From Tetrahymena thermophila SB210 (lineage: Eukaryota > Ciliophora > Oligohymenophorea > Hymenostomatida > Tetrahymenidae), in contig NW_002476432.1 of NCBI RefSeq assembly GCF_000189635.1, forward strand, positions 678,534 through 742,533: a stretch of 64,000 bases of DNA. Direction: 5' to 3'. Made by a program: the position numbers and the translations under genes. Below are positions 48,515-61,881 of the stretch, piece by piece; positions within the stretch are counted from its first letter, which is position 1, and the number at the start of each line of letters is the position of its first letter. The notes beneath the pieces were generated by a model. That model was not told the origin of the DNA. It did not search any database and saw only the letters and a program-made list of their open reading frames with translations.

Positions 48515-50627
48515 TCAAAGATTTAAGCTGTTTTTGATTTTGTTATAAGCATCGAGCATTTTTTCAGTTTTGTTGGTTTGAGAATGTTGATAGAAAGCAT
48601 TTTCCTTTTACATAAGCTTAACACTTTCTTCATAGACTTCTCTAGCATTACCATTAAGACCGCTAGACTTGATGATATTTGTAGCATCATCAATACCTTG
48701 TTAGATCATTTAATTCATTTATTTATTGTCGAAGAGCTATTTATTTTACAATAAATTAGATTAATTTAAAATGGCAACGAGATATTTAAATCAACTTTAA
48801 ATTGATGAATCTCATCAATAATAATAAAAGAAAAATATTTACGAAAGGTAATTTAGGCATGAATAAAGCCTTAGATGGCTTGATGACATAACGGAAATTA
48901 ACATCAGGATAAATATCCATAGCTTCCAATAAGAGTTTGTATACGGTGGAGTATGATTGAATGGCTTACTGTTGATTGAAAATAGATAAAATAAATTGAA
49001 AACACTTTAGTTGTATTTAAATTGATTTATAAATGAGTAGATAGATAGATAGATTAATGTAATAATATAAAAAGTATTTATTACTGATCTTTAGTAGACT
49101 TCAAAGGTTTTCTTCTTCTTATCAGAACTCCAGAAATCAAGGGAAGCGAATTAGACATAAATAAGATCCAAAGTAATATCGGAGTCTGATTCAACAGTTT
49201 CACGACATCTTTAGATGGCTGCGTGGAAATCGATCAAAGTACCAGTCTATTATTTTTGTTTAAAATTATTATTTATATTGTGTTTATAAAAGAATTTTTA
49301 ATTAGATAAAATCAGTAGTTGCATTGATTTTTTATTTTTAAGCTTGTAAAGTCAATTAAATAGATAGATAGATAAATCAATTAATCGATTATCTCTTAAT
49401 ATTTTTTTTCACATTGATTTTCAAACTTATTTAATCATTCGCTTCAAAGAAGAAACAAAAGCAAATAAAACTTTAAGATTGTGATAAATTGATTTTTATT
49501 TTGCTTTCAGTGTTAAATAATCAGTTTTTATTTTATTTTTTCTACAATTTAGTTGTTTATTTTGTTTAGAGTTCCAATGTTTCTTTTATAAATTTAATAA
49601 ATAAATAAATATTTTACAGTGCCACCATCGACATAAGTGTGATCTTCAAGAGTAGAGTAAGGGAAGAAAGTTGGCATAGAACCAGAAGCTAAGGCAGCTT
49701 CGGCAAGGAAATCAGAGGGGTGGTTTTCAAAATATCTAACTAAATCACCAGTTTTTAAGTCGCAAGTACCCATTGAAATCTTTCTTTGAGGAGGCTTGGT
49801 AACTAATCTTTTCAAAAGTGCTAAAGCAGGAGAGCTATCGAAAATACCTCTTTCGAAAAACAAACCTTGAACGATACCACCAGGGAAATTTTTATAAACA
49901 TCGGTTCTTTTGAGGTTTGACCACAAACTAATAAGCCAATCAGATTATTGCTTTTCTTCACCTTTAGCAAATTGAGATAATCCCAAAGTGTTGATACTAC
50001 CAATAGAAATACCTATTTTTTTAAAGAAAGTTAAGCTTTCAAAATAAGAATCAATAAATAAATAAATGAAATAGGAATTTAAACTAGAATTATCACGAAT
50101 CACATAATCAATTTTCCTAATGCTTAATAATTTATTTTCTCTTTCATTTCAAATTTTGAATAATATAGTTAAACAAATTTCATCTTCTAAGATTAAATTG
50201 CTAGATATAAATTTGAGTGATGATTTATAGATTATTGAAGTAATAATGGTGGTTGCTAAAAGTAAAAAAGTATGAGATAAAATTATTGTTTAAGTGTGGC
50301 AAAAGAATTAATAATGGAGGAAGATTAATTTTAGTATTATTCTGATGAAAGTTAAAAGCAAATTGAATGTTTGATGTCAGGTAAATAACTAGATAGCGTG
50401 ATTGAATCCTGATTAAAGTAAGAATAATCCAATTAATTACCTGTATAGACATCATATTAAACTTCTTCAGCTGGTAAGTTGTCGACTAAGGCCTTGTAAG
50501 CACCAGCTTCAAAGGAACCTAAGTCACCACCTGCTTATAATGCCAAGGCTCTGCACTTTTAACCAGCAAGAACTCCTTGAGCAAAAAGAGCTATTAAAAA
50601 TACACTTAAGAAAAGTAATTTATTCAT
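48515..50627 (-). CDS. Secreted patatin-like phospholipase, paralogue 2
   Basis: Complement of five exons: 50627-50441, 50012-49618, 49246-49085, 48968-48843, 48736-48515; 363 residues, stop TGA. Signal peptide MNKLLFLSVFLIALFAQG, oxyanion region QAGGDLGSFEAG, nucleophile GISIGS (Ser65) and catalytic Asp191 in YVDGG are all intact. Exon lengths are 187/395/162/126/222, so it differs from the 41685 copy by one codon in exon 3, and the two are a recent or constrained duplication. Codon use is more C/G-ending than in paralogue 1 (GTC, AAG, CTC), suggesting stronger expression. Predicted secreted or lysosomal acyl hydrolase. Confidence 0.92.
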
Positions 50628-52257
50628 AGTTTTATTTATAGTATTAGGGCTTCTTATTAATACTTCAAATTATTAATTATATGGATCTTCAATTAGTTAT
50701 TGATTGTTTAAATATTTAATGAATGCTTTAAGATTATCATTAAAAATGTAAAAAAGACTAATAAAGATATATCTATTAATATATCTAAATTGTATAATCA
50801 ATTATAATTTGTCATTTAATTTCAAAGAAAATAAATTATCTTTTCTCTAATAAACAACTAAGGGTAGTTTGATTCTTTTAGTCAAATATTAGACAACAGC
50901 TTAACTTAAAAGCTAATTCGCTCATTCATTATATCCAATAATTCTTTTATAAAAAGGGTATCTCGTTATTTGTGATATTTTAGTTGCTTTGTACCTATAA
51001 AAGATTTAATAAAAGAAAAATGGTATGATAAAAATTCTCTTACTCACCAAAAATAAGTAAATTATTATTTTTAATTCTAATTCATTTTTTTAGCTCTAAA
51101 AATGCTGTCTGTTAATTTGTATAAAATCTTAAATTAAACTTTACTTTCTAACTAATTTAATTAACATATACTATAGTTAATTATCATTCATTTTAAGATT
51201 CTTCTTAGTAACTCCAAATATCAATTTTATTATAATTTACATATCAATAATTAAACTTAAAAAAATAAATTACAAAAAAAGAGTATTCATGCTATATTTC
51301 ATTTATTTTTAAAAAATATATTTAAAAATAATTTTAATTTTGTTTTCAAATACATTTAATAAATAGATAATCTTTTTGTATGATCAAAATTTTTCATCAC
51401 AGTAATAGTATAAAAAGTAATTATTACATTATAATTGCTATTTTTTTTGTTCAAAATGATTTATAAAGTTTTTATCTCTTAATTCGATCAACTATTTAAA
51501 GAATTTAATCAACTTTTCAATAAAGTGTAATTCTATCTAATTTAATCTTCTCTTAGTATTTTCAAAAAATAATTTTATTATTTAAAAATTAAGGTTAATT
51601 CTTATTTATTGTAGAAATAGTGTGAATAAGTTAAATTAAAATTATATTTTGATTAATAAATTAATTTAAATGAAAACTATTTGAAAATTTGTTACATTTT
51701 TATTACTTACTTCAATTTAACTTTTAAGGAAACTATTGATAATGATTTAAAAATTTATTTTGGATATAATTAATTAATTGTTAATAAAAATAAATAAAAA
51801 ATTATTTTTAATTTAAAAAGTTTATTTAAAATTATTAAAATAAATTAATTATCTACCGTTTTATTTAAAAATTATTTTAAGAAGTAAAATAAATTAATAT
51901 TAAATTATTAAGCTCCTTAATATTCTTACAGATTAAATTTAAGATTAAAAATTATAATGAAGTGATTAAAAATTATGAACTTCATCATAATTTTTTGTTT
52001 TATTTTTTAAATTTAATAGCTAAATAAAATTAATTTAATGAACAAGTTTTTTAATTTAAATAAAAAATTTATCATTTTTTACCAAATAAATTATTTAATC
52101 AAAATTTGTAAAATAAAATATTTCTGAATCAATTATTAAATATTCCTTTATATAACTGTAATAAATCAAAAATTTAATCAAATTTATTAAGTATTAAGGA
52201 TTTTTAGCGAGCTTTAGTTTCCATGCTTATGTTTTATGTTATGTCATATCTATAATT
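50628..52257. other. Intergenic region up to the gap
   Basis: AT-rich, no exon recognised; ends at the run of N. Confidence 0.6.
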
Positions 52258-52357
52258 NNNNNNNNNNNNNNNNNNNNNNNNNNNNNNNNNNNNNNNNNNN
52301 NNNNNNNNNNNNNNNNNNNNNNNNNNNNNNNNNNNNNNNNNNNNNNNNNNNNNNNNN
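52258..52357. other. Assembly gap of exactly 100 N
   Basis: A run of 100 N, the conventional placeholder for a gap of unknown size. Linkage across it is inferred by the assembly, not shown by sequence. Confidence 0.99.
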
Positions 52358-53737
52358 TCTTATTTATTAAAAAAGAAGAAAAAAAAAAAATTTTAATTAA
52401 TTAATTAAAAGAATCAAATTTTCAAACAAATAAAGTTTCCTATTTAAAAATAAAAAACTTTGGAAGAAAAAATATTTCTTAAATAGAATAAACTTTTTAT
52501 TATTTAATAGTTTCCTTTAAAAATATAAAATTTAAAGAGTAGAAAATAAATATCTTTGTTCAAACACTAAATAAATATCAAAAATGATAATTTATATTAT
52601 TTAGTTTTTTTGAAATATGAATTAATATAAATAACTAAACATTAGGAATCAATTTTAAAAGCAGAAAACTTTAATGATTCTCAGAATGTAAAGCTAAAAT
52701 GATTTTAATTTACTCTATACTTTACTTGATATTTTTTTTCTTGAAAGAAAATATTATTCAATACCAACTTTTAAAGATAAAATTACAGTTTGATATTAGA
52801 TAAATATTTGTTTGTATTATTTTTATAATTATCTTCTCACAATTTTTTTGTATCTTTAAAAAATTGTATCATTTAATTTCAAAAAATATTTTAATTTTGT
52901 TTTAGTAAGATGCATTAAGTTTGTTTAAACTGACTAAAAACTATTCAGTTTTTTTATATATTAAAAATTTGGTTTCATTTCCTAAATAAATAGTTTTTAT
53001 TATAAAGATTAATTAATATGTTCTCATAACTTTTATTAATTCAAATATAACTTTAAGATAAATTGATCAATATGAATTTTAATATTTCAATGCAATTGCT
53101 TGTGTCTACAATAAGGAAATAATAAAAATAATAGAAAAAAGTTATAGCATCTATTTATTCTAATTTTAAATGTATTCAATTAATTTCATAGTTTAAAAAC
53201 TAATGTAAAATAAAGTAAACTAAAATATTATGATTTTTCTATATTTCAGAATTACTATTTCGAAATTAGAAATAAAGTGAGTCAAGTGTTACTTATTATT
53301 GTAGTTTCTATATTTCTGGATTTTTCTAATTTTATTTCTTGAAATATTTTTGAAAATCTCAAAATTTAACATCTCAATAAAACCTTAAAAATTTAATGAG
53401 ATGAATAAATTTTTATTTTACAGTATTTTCATTTAAACATATAATAAAATGTTTTTGACTTTGTAAAGTATTTAAATAATTTTATATATTTTTTATGGCT
53501 AAGTAGAAGAAAAAATTTAACTTTTATACAAATTAATTAATATGTGTTTATTAAAAATACTAATAATTAAACTCTTTTAATAAATAGTAATCAAATATAA
53601 TTATTAAAACCTGTCTACAACAAAAATCTTAAAGAACGGACTAAAAGCAAATTTAAACAATGAAATCTGAGAAATTTTGAACTATTAAATTATAATTTAT
53701 AAATAAAGAACAAAATATCAAACAAAAAATAAAGAAA
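52358..53737. other. Intergenic region right of the gap
   Basis: AT-rich spacer before the first small secreted protein gene; no exon recognised. Confidence 0.6.
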
Positions 53738-54055
53738 ATGAAAATCACTCAAGTCATCTTGTTAACAGCTATAGTTGCTTTATTGGGAGTACCTATTATT
53801 TACTAACTTGCTTAAAATAAAAAAAGTAACTTAAACAGTGCTGACTGCTTAAAATGTGATGAAGCTGATTTTAATGGTGTTTCTTTTCACTATGTTGAAA
53901 ACTTATGCGATGACTCATACTCCTTCTCAGTCAAAGTATTAAGCTCAGGTGATGTTTATGACTATTAAACTACATGCTTGAAAAATGGAGACAAATTCCC
54001 TCTTAACAGCTTTAGTGATTTCTATCTCCTTTAGGAAGATCAATTAAAATGTTGA
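53738..54055 (+). CDS. Small secreted Cys-tailed protein, paralogue 1
   Basis: Intronless, 105 residues. The N-terminal hydrophobic segment (VILLTAIVALLGVPIIY) is a signal peptide or anchor, followed by a mature part of about 80 residues. Four cysteines align in all four copies: one after the N-terminal spacer (ADCLKC), one in the ENLCDDS motif, one in the TTCLKNG motif, and the last residue before TGA (QLKC). This copy has one extra Cys (CLKC). The pattern suggests two disulfides. The family is not recognised. It is the most diverged of the four and the nearest to the assembly gap. Confidence 0.72.
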
Positions 54056-55676
54056 TTTGAAATATTAACAGCTCAATCAATTAATATATAAAATAATTGT
54101 TATAATACATAAAATATATATATAATGTATAAAATTATAGATATTTAGAAGTTCACTTATCCACAAGCATATAAACTATTTTTTTTAAATTTACAATATA
54201 TTTATCTATTTTTTTATGAAATAATATCATCATTTTGTATTTTATAGTAAATTAATTTGCTAAAATAAAAAGAATTATCATTAATTTTATAAATAATTTA
54301 ATTTAAGTTAATATTTATAAATATTAATATCAAGTAGGACTGAACTGTATTAAATTAAAAGATTTAGAATTTGTTCCATTTTTATTTTGACTATTAAATT
54401 AGAATAAAAAATTTGATTCATTATCTAAAATTTATTTGATTGCATCTTCCGAATTCAGTCTGTCTTTAATTTTTAAATCAAATCTCCTGAAAAATTAAAG
54501 GAATCATACATTAAGATGAAGAAAATTAATTACTATCTTAGTTAGTTATAAGACTATAAATTAAGAGGAAAATAAGTTATTTAATTTTTATCGAAATTAA
54601 ATGATTATTTAAATTAATATATACTTAAGCAATTATATTTTTATTGGTTACTTGAAGGTTTATGTTATTAAATCCTTCTAATTTTGTTTTATCAATTCGG
54701 AATTAAATTTTTTCTAGAAATGATAAAAGAAAATACAATTGTAGAGAAAATCAAAATAAAAAAATTTATTTTTCTATTTTAATTATGTAAATTTTATAAA
54801 TTATATTGTTTTTTACTATTCTTACATTAATAAAAACACTATAAACTTTCAATAATTTTAAATATTTCTTATTTATTTGATTAGTTAGTTGTTAAAACAA
54901 ACTTTATTTTATTTATCATAGTAAAAATCTAAAATAAAATTTTATCATAATTTTAATTAATTATTAAAATTATTTTTAATTTTGTTTTTCAAATGAGTTT
55001 TATTTCATAAAAAATAAAGTAAGATTATTATTAAGATAAATTTATTTATTTATTTCAAAACTGTTTACTCTAATTTGCAGGTTAATAACTTAGTAAAAAA
55101 AATTGTAAAATTCACATTTTTTATTTAAACTTTTTGATATGAACAAAAATTTAGAAAAACTTATTTAATTTTAAAATTTTAAACATATATATAATACATA
55201 AACACATTTATATATTTTACTTACTTACAAAAATAGATTATTTATAAATTATGTAGAGTAACTTTAAATATTATGAATATTTGATTTCGAGTAAATATAC
55301 TGTATGTAGGTTTTAAAGGTGAGGAAAAGGAAGGAAATTTTAGAAATAATTTTTTTCAATTTAAATATAATATCATCTTAAATATTTTAATTCAAAATTT
55401 AATAAAATTATTAGTTTATTTTATAAAAAGCAATTCATCAAGATATTTAACTGATTAAATATTCAAATTTAATCTATATATTAGTAATAGTATAAGAAAC
55501 AAACTTATATTTTAAGATATTTTATCTCTTAAATAATTAACCTTCAAAATAAATATGGTATTCTATGAAAATTAATTATAATTACACTTTGATCAAGTCA
55601 AAATTAAATAGATTTATATTCTTTTGAATAAAACTTTTTTGATTTATTTTCATTAATCTACTGTAATATTTCAATT

Positions 55677-55710
55677 TCTCAGTCCTTTCAAATTTGAAAG
55701 AAAACTGAGA
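55677..55710. repeat. Imperfect palindrome (hairpin)
   Basis: TCTCAGTCCTTTCAAA pairs with TTTGAAAG...ACTGAGA, with one small bulge and almost no loop. Role unknown. Confidence 0.6.
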
Positions 55711-56389
55711 TGTTAAAAATAATTAGATATACTAGGGTATACAGATGGGTAGGAGTAGGTTTTAATTAATGAGGAGTTATAGTAGAGTATTTAGTTAGTT
55801 AGTTACTTGTTTATATTTGAATAAAAATACTTTGTTGTTTTAATTCAGCTTTGGCTATATAATAATAAATTTTTAAAGGAAAAAAATGTTTTATATATTT
55901 TCAATAAAATATTATGATATAAAATACTTGAATTTTTATGAAAAATTTATATTTTACTAATCAAATTATAAGGTTTAGTTTAAAACTAAAAATGATTCAT
56001 AATAAATCAATGTTCAAAAATGTTTGTTTATCAATAAATTTTTATTTTTAATTTGACCTATGCTAACTAACTAACTGTTCTCTAAAATTTATGAAAATCT
56101 TAATTTATTAGACCAAATTTATAAATTTGTTTCTAATATAGAAAAATTCAATAGCTTTTTAAGTTTAATTTACTATGCTAAAAAAAAAATAAACAAATCT
56201 TTTTTATCAGTAAAATTCTGGAATTATTTTTAAAAAGATATTACACATAAAAGCCATAAAAATTTAAATTTATGAGTATCTGACAAAAGTCAATCAAAAA
56301 TCTAAAAATAACAATTATATTTTTAATTCTTTTACTAAAAGGTTCATTATCTTAAATAAATATCAGGTTATTTATTAAAGTAAATAAAA

Positions 56390-56554
56390 ATGGCACAATA
56401 GAATAATTTTATTAACAAATACCACAAATATCAAGAAAGTAGAAAGAAATAATTTTCTCAAATATTGAATATTGTTTTATATCTAAAAAATTGGATTTGG
56501 ATTACAATTTGCAATATTGATATTCCTTCTGTTATTTACTTACTATTTTATTGA
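56390..56554 (+). CDS. Possible 54-residue ORF (weak)
   Basis: ATG to TGA with an A-rich start context, a Lys/Gln-rich first half and a hydrophobic end (NWIWITICNIDIP). No relative recognised; may be chance. Confidence 0.2.
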
Positions 56555-57260
56555 TTGAGATGATTTCATACTTCAATAATAATTATTTTAAATATTGCAA
56601 TTTCTTCTTTTAATTTATCAATTTATTTATTGATTCTTATCAACCAATTGTAATTAATAGTTTACTTACAGTACCAGTGCCGCTATTTTTATTTTAAAAT
56701 AAAAATAATTTTAAATAAGTTAAAAGATGATTCAAAAATTTGAATATACAATTAGCGAAGAAAACAATAGAGGGTTTCTTTTAAAAAAATAAAAAATATT
56801 AATAATAAAAGAAGTAACCTTAACGAATTTAGATTACAATAAATTACAGGTAATAAGAATTATTAGAAAAATTGTAAAATTAAAAAACTAAAACAAAGGT
56901 TAAATCTAAACTAAAATATGTTTTTAAAGGAAAGGAGGTATTTAACTTCATAGAATTAACTTGAAATACACTTTTCAATGTAAAGTTTGATATAAAATGT
57001 TAAAATTTTTATAAAACATTAATATGTTTTAAATTAATTATTACTTTTAGTTAGTTAGTTTCTTTAAAAAACTAAAATTTTTTTCTTTTATTATTTGCGA
57101 CAAATTTATTTGAATAATATTAATTAATACAAATAATTAATTAAAAACCTCTTTTGAGATCAATGTGATTGCATGTATATAAAAGCAAGGGTTTGAAAGA
57201 TAATAATTAATAATTAATAAATTAAAATACAGATTTAATTAAAAAAGTATAACAAAAGAA

Positions 57261-57587
57261 ATGAGAACAACTACATTGATAGTATTGACTGCTATTACAC
57301 TCCTATTGGGAACTGCTGCTATTTACTAAATATCAAAACCCAAGTAAAATTTAAGTTGGACAAAATGCTTAAGATTTGATTAGATACCAAACTCTAAAGG
57401 TATAATTCAATTCTATGCTGAGAATATTTGTGACTAACGTTATCAATATTCCCTTTAAATGGTTAGTGATCAAGGTAGAGGATCAGCCTATCAAATTGAC
57501 GTTCCTTGCTTGAAAAAAGGACAAAAATACCTTCTCAAAGATTATTAATAGTATGATTTGCTTAATGAAAGCGAATATGATTGCTGA
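57261..57587 (+). CDS. Small secreted Cys-tailed protein, paralogue 2
   Basis: Intronless, 108 residues. Signal segment LIVLTAITLLLGTAAIYQI, then the conserved Cys positions TKCLRF, AENICDQ, VPCLKKGQKY and the C-terminal YDC before TGA. Together with the copies at 59392 and 61882 it keeps the CLKKG[EQ]xY motif exactly, while the loops between the cysteines vary in sequence and length. Secretion is predicted; function unknown. Confidence 0.78.
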
Positions 57588-57881
57588 TATAAAATAAAAT
57601 AAAATTAAAATTGTTTTATTATATTAAATAATATATTTATAATTTAAATAAAATTATAATCAGAAAATATCTTTTTAAAATTGACTTTATTTAGCAATTT
57701 ATTTGAATACATTTTTAACTTCAATTATTTTATTGTATGTAATTAATTTTGAGTAAAAGCAATAAATCTAATTTATTTCAAATTTTTTAACTTTTATTTA
57801 TAATCGATTTTGTAAATTTAAATTTAAAAAAAAGAAAATAAATAAATAAATCCACTTTTGTTTATTTTAAAAAAACAATCT

Positions 57882-58060
57882 AGCAGTAGAATTATATCGC
57901 TTATGAAAGAAGAGAATAACTCCAAAGTATTATCGATTAAATTATGGATTATCAAGTTAAGAATAACATTGTTGATTATCACCCTAATGTCAATAGTATT
58001 AGTAGTGAAATTAAAAATATTGTTGACAAAGAAATAAAAGCTTAGGAAAAAAAAAAATAA
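57882..58060 (+). pseudogene. Orphan exon-like fragment
   Basis: After an acceptor-like ATCTAG, one frame reads QQNYIAYERREQLQSIIDQI and then MDYQVKNNIVDYHPNVNSI and SSEIKNIVDKEIKAQEKKK. Its composition is far more protein-like than the surroundings. No start exon and no convincing downstream exon were found. The parent family was not recognised; it could be a remnant of a lost gene or an exon of a gene I could not assemble. Confidence 0.35.
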
Positions 58061-59235
58061 TTATTTTTAAAATCAATTATTATATTTTCAATTTGAATTA
58101 AATGAGGTATTCTAATTGTAAATTTTTTTAAATTTTCTAAAATTTAATGCTAGAGCATTTTGTGTTTATAACAAATGTAATAAATATAAATAGTGAATTA
58201 ATATGATTTTAATAAAATTTTTTTCAATTTATATTTAAAAAATATGCCTTAAATCATTTTTTCAGTATCTAAGTCAAGAAATATTAAAAAAGAAACTAAT
58301 ATATCTGCAATATATAGAATAAATTTAATTAATTAAATTTACAATTTGGTTATTTATTTTTTAAGGATGATTAATTATTGTCATATTTTTTTGTTTGGAA
58401 TTAAAGTTTCTGGAAGAATTTTAAATATAGCCTTACGTAATAATTTAGCTAATTAATACAATTTATGAGTTTTTAATAATATCAAATCAAAAAGGCTAAA
58501 AAATCAATTATTTATTTAATTCTTTCACTAAGAATTGTAATCCTATTTTTTTTTAAAAGCTATTTTTTACGCAAGTTTAAAAAGGATAAAATTGTTTTAA
58601 AATCTTAATTTTATAAATTTATAAAACTATATAAATTAATTTAAAACTTGATAGTCTCTAAATTTATTTAGCGTTAACTTAATTTATATGGAAAACAATT
58701 TTCTTTTTGATAAATTGAAAATTAAATAATAAACTTCAACAATACCTATCAAATCTGTTAACAGACTTTTCTATATTTTAACAAAATAAATATGTTCATT
58801 TTAAAATTAATCTTTAATGAATAAAAGCTTGAGAATTATCTGAGATTTATAAAATAATTCATATTAAGTTTAAAATAGAATTATTTTAATACAAATTGAT
58901 GTATAATATGCCATAAAATACTGTTAAAAGTTTGTTTAAAAAATATATTAAAAGCTAATAAAGCATATATATATATTCTAATCTAATTATTTTTTACATT
59001 AATTCTATAAAATGTAAGGAAATTAATAAGAAATATCAAAGTAAGTTTATATTTAAATCAAATACAATGTTTAACCAAATAATCGTTTTATTGCTGTCTG
59101 TAACGTGGTGATTAAATGCTAAAAATATTAGCTATAATTATTATGTTTATGAAATATTTATTTATTGTCTCATAATAAATCTATTTCTAAGTATAAATTT
59201 AGGTGAAAAATAAAGAGAAAAATTTATCAATCACC

Positions 59236-59236
<1 letters not shown>

Positions 59237-59288
<52 letters not shown>
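59237..59288. repeat. (GACA)n microsatellite
   Basis: About thirteen perfect GACA units, about 100 bp upstream of the third Cys-tailed gene. Confidence 0.9.
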
Positions 59289-59391
59289 GAAGCGACTGGA
59301 TATATTTAAAAGTAGCTTTTTAAAAAATTATTTGATAATAAATAAATAATAAAAATAATACAAATATAAAAAAATAAATTTAGGAAGCAAA

Positions 59392-59721
59392 ATGAGTAAA
59401 ATAACTTTATTTCTATCTGGATTGGCTATAATTTTGATTGGTACAGCAACTTTATACGCAATTGCTCAACCAAAGCAAAATAACTTAAACTGGGCAAGTT
59501 GCTTGAGATATGAATAAAAAACCACTTCTGAAGGAGAAACACTTTTCTATGTTGAGAATATTTGCGATGAGTCATATGGATATATTCTTTCTATGATTAG
59601 TGATAACCTTCATGGATAATACTATGAAATTGATGTACCTTGCTTGAAAAAAGGAGAGAAGTATGCTTTGGTTGATTATAAGCAGTAGGATTTTCTTAAT
59701 GATAACTAATATGGTTGCTGA
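59392..59721 (+). CDS. Small secreted Cys-tailed protein, paralogue 3
   Basis: Intronless, 109 residues. Signal segment LFLSGLAIILIGTATLYAIA, then ASCLRYE, VENICDESY, VPCLKKGEKY and the terminal YGC followed by TGA. Closest by eye to paralogue 2 (shared EN-I-CD, VPCLKKG, and the DY..Q..FLN tail). Predicted secreted; function unknown. Confidence 0.8.
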
Positions 59722-60130
59722 AATATTAAATAAATATCTCAAAATCAATTATAATATAAATATATGAGTTTTTGTAAACCTACCTATATATAATATATAT
59801 AAAAATTAGTAATCATATAAAAAAAAAACTTAATTTTTATAATTTTTATTCTTCTAACTTTTTTTACTTACTTCATATTTATTTAGCTTGAAGTAATAAG
59901 TATGTATATTTTATTTTTAAACAATCAGTTTAAATATATTTATTTGGATAAAATAGCTTAAATATATTTATTTCTAAGCAATAATTGCATATTTAAAATT
60001 AGAGTTTTTATAAAACTTTATGTTTTAAATTAAAGCATTTATTTTTTTAAAAATTAAGCAAGGAAAAGTTAAAAAATAAAACACCTTATTTAATTTATAA
60101 AAAAAATAGATTTATACCTAATTAAAAAAA
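59722..60130. other. Short intergenic spacer
   Basis: AT-rich; no feature recognised. Confidence 0.6.
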
Positions 60131-60580
60131 ATGTCTTTAATTAATGATAATTCTTACAATTAGATCAATAAAGGTGTATTTAATATATTTGAGAATCCAA
60201 AAAATAATTAAATGTATTGGATTTCATAGAATGAAGTATAAATTTCCAGAAATCTTCTTTTTTCATTTATTTTGATTAAATACTATTCATAATAAATAGA
60301 AAAAAAATTATTTATGAAAAACAGGTAAATTAATTAAAGTTAAATAGTAAATTTAAGAAGATATATGCTTTTGTTTTTGTTAGGCTTACTGCATATACTT
60401 ATGTTTTCCAATATTAATTTAATTTACTTAACTAAATATTTATCAAAAAAATATGTTCCTAATAATATGTTTAGTAATTAATTTCTAAATAAATTTTAAG
60501 TGCTCTAAAGAAATATTTACGCTTTTATAATTTTAATCGTTTTCATATTTCTTTTACAAGAATTTATCACAAAAAGTTGA
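60131..60580 (+). CDS. Possible two-TM protein of 149 residues
   Basis: ATG after an A-rich leader to TGA, no intron needed. Two hydrophobic segments (about residues 78-98, MLLFLLGLLHILMFSNI, and near the C-terminus, FIILIVFIFLLQEF) are separated by a polar loop. The N-terminal half is Asn/Gln-rich. It lies inside the Cys-tailed cluster but is not similar to those genes. No family recognised. Codon composition is close to the spacer, so it is only a candidate gene. Confidence 0.4.
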
Positions 60581-61881
60581 AGGAAAAATCATAATTATTT
60601 CAAATTATTTCTATAATAATATGCGAAAAACAAAGTATTGACTTCAATTGATTTTAAATAAAAAATCTTAAATAATGAATATTTTAAAAATTTTTGGTCA
60701 TTAAAATTTTCACATAAGAAGAAGTTAACATTTTTAGAAATTTTTATTTTTGAGCTAAAATCAAAAATTATTGTGATATATCTTATCTCTTTTATAAGCT
60801 CTTATTTAAAAAAATATAACTTATAGACTCTCAATATTTATTTTTTATGTAAATATTAAATCATCTTCCACTATTTAGTTAATTTAAAAACCAATAAAGG
60901 TATTTTTTTATAATTAATTAAAATCTAAAAATGTATCTTTATTATTCTATTTATATTTTTTATAGACATAAATAATACAATATAAGTCAGCCAATAAGTT
61001 TTTGGATATTTCAAACTTTATTTTGAATTAAATTCTTAAAATTTATGATTTATATTAAATAATTTAAATTAATCAATAGCTTAAGGAAAGATTTATTGAT
61101 TGGTATATCTTATTATGTTTACCAAAAAGTCTTAAGACACTTATTTCATTTCAAAGTTTAATTTAAAGTGTCTGATAATCTATTATAGGTGAATAATTTT
61201 GAATAAAGTACAATTTAAGCTTAAATTAAATAAAAAATATATATTTTTTAATAATAAAAATGATTCTTTTAACTGAAAATTTATAAACTAAAAAATCATA
61301 AAATAAAATTATATTTTTTAATTTTCTTTTAATGATTGAATTTGATAAAATGTAGTTAAAATTTCTAGAAATATTCGAGAATCAAATAATCTGATAAATT
61401 AGAATTCAAATCTATTTTTGAAACGTAGCTAAATTAATTAAAGAGAAAAGATAGATTTAAAAAGAGTAATCTTTTTATATAGTTTATTACATATATTGAT
61501 AAATAAATAATTAATTCAATAAATTGTAAGCTATTTCAACTAAAGCGATCATATTATTATAATAAAATTTGATCATTTATAATATATTTTATGAACTTTT
61601 AAATTTATTTTGCATGCTTCAAACATATTTAAAATTGTGTATAATCATTTTCCCCCCGTATTTTATGATTAATTTTCTCAAATAACTGAAAAATATATGA
61701 TAATCACTTAAGTGCATTGATTTCAACTCAAATTATCTGATTATTGAATTTAAGAAATATAAGAATTAGTTATTTAATTTAATCTTCTGCAAAATACATA
61801 TAAAAATTGATATCTTGAAGGAAAATAAATAAATATTTGATAATTAATTAAATAAAAAGAAAAAAAAAAGTAAGATAAAAT
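60581..61881. other. Intergenic region
   Basis: AT-rich spacer; no exon recognised. Confidence 0.6.

Larger units (their letters stand above)
54056..57260. other. Intergenic region within the small-protein cluster
   Basis: 3.2 kb AT-rich spacer with one hairpin (55677-55710) and one weak small ORF (56390-56554). No further copy of the Cys-tailed family was seen. Confidence 0.5.
57588..59391. other. Intergenic region with an orphan exon-like stretch
   Basis: AT-rich spacer containing the exon-like open stretch at 57882-58060 and the GACA microsatellite at 59237-59288. Confidence 0.5.

Noticed and set aside
55765-55790. Third copy of the AATCCTCAT-type inverted-repeat element
   Set aside because: One end-like sequence (AATTAATGAGGAGTTATAG) is present but no matching opposite arm was found nearby.
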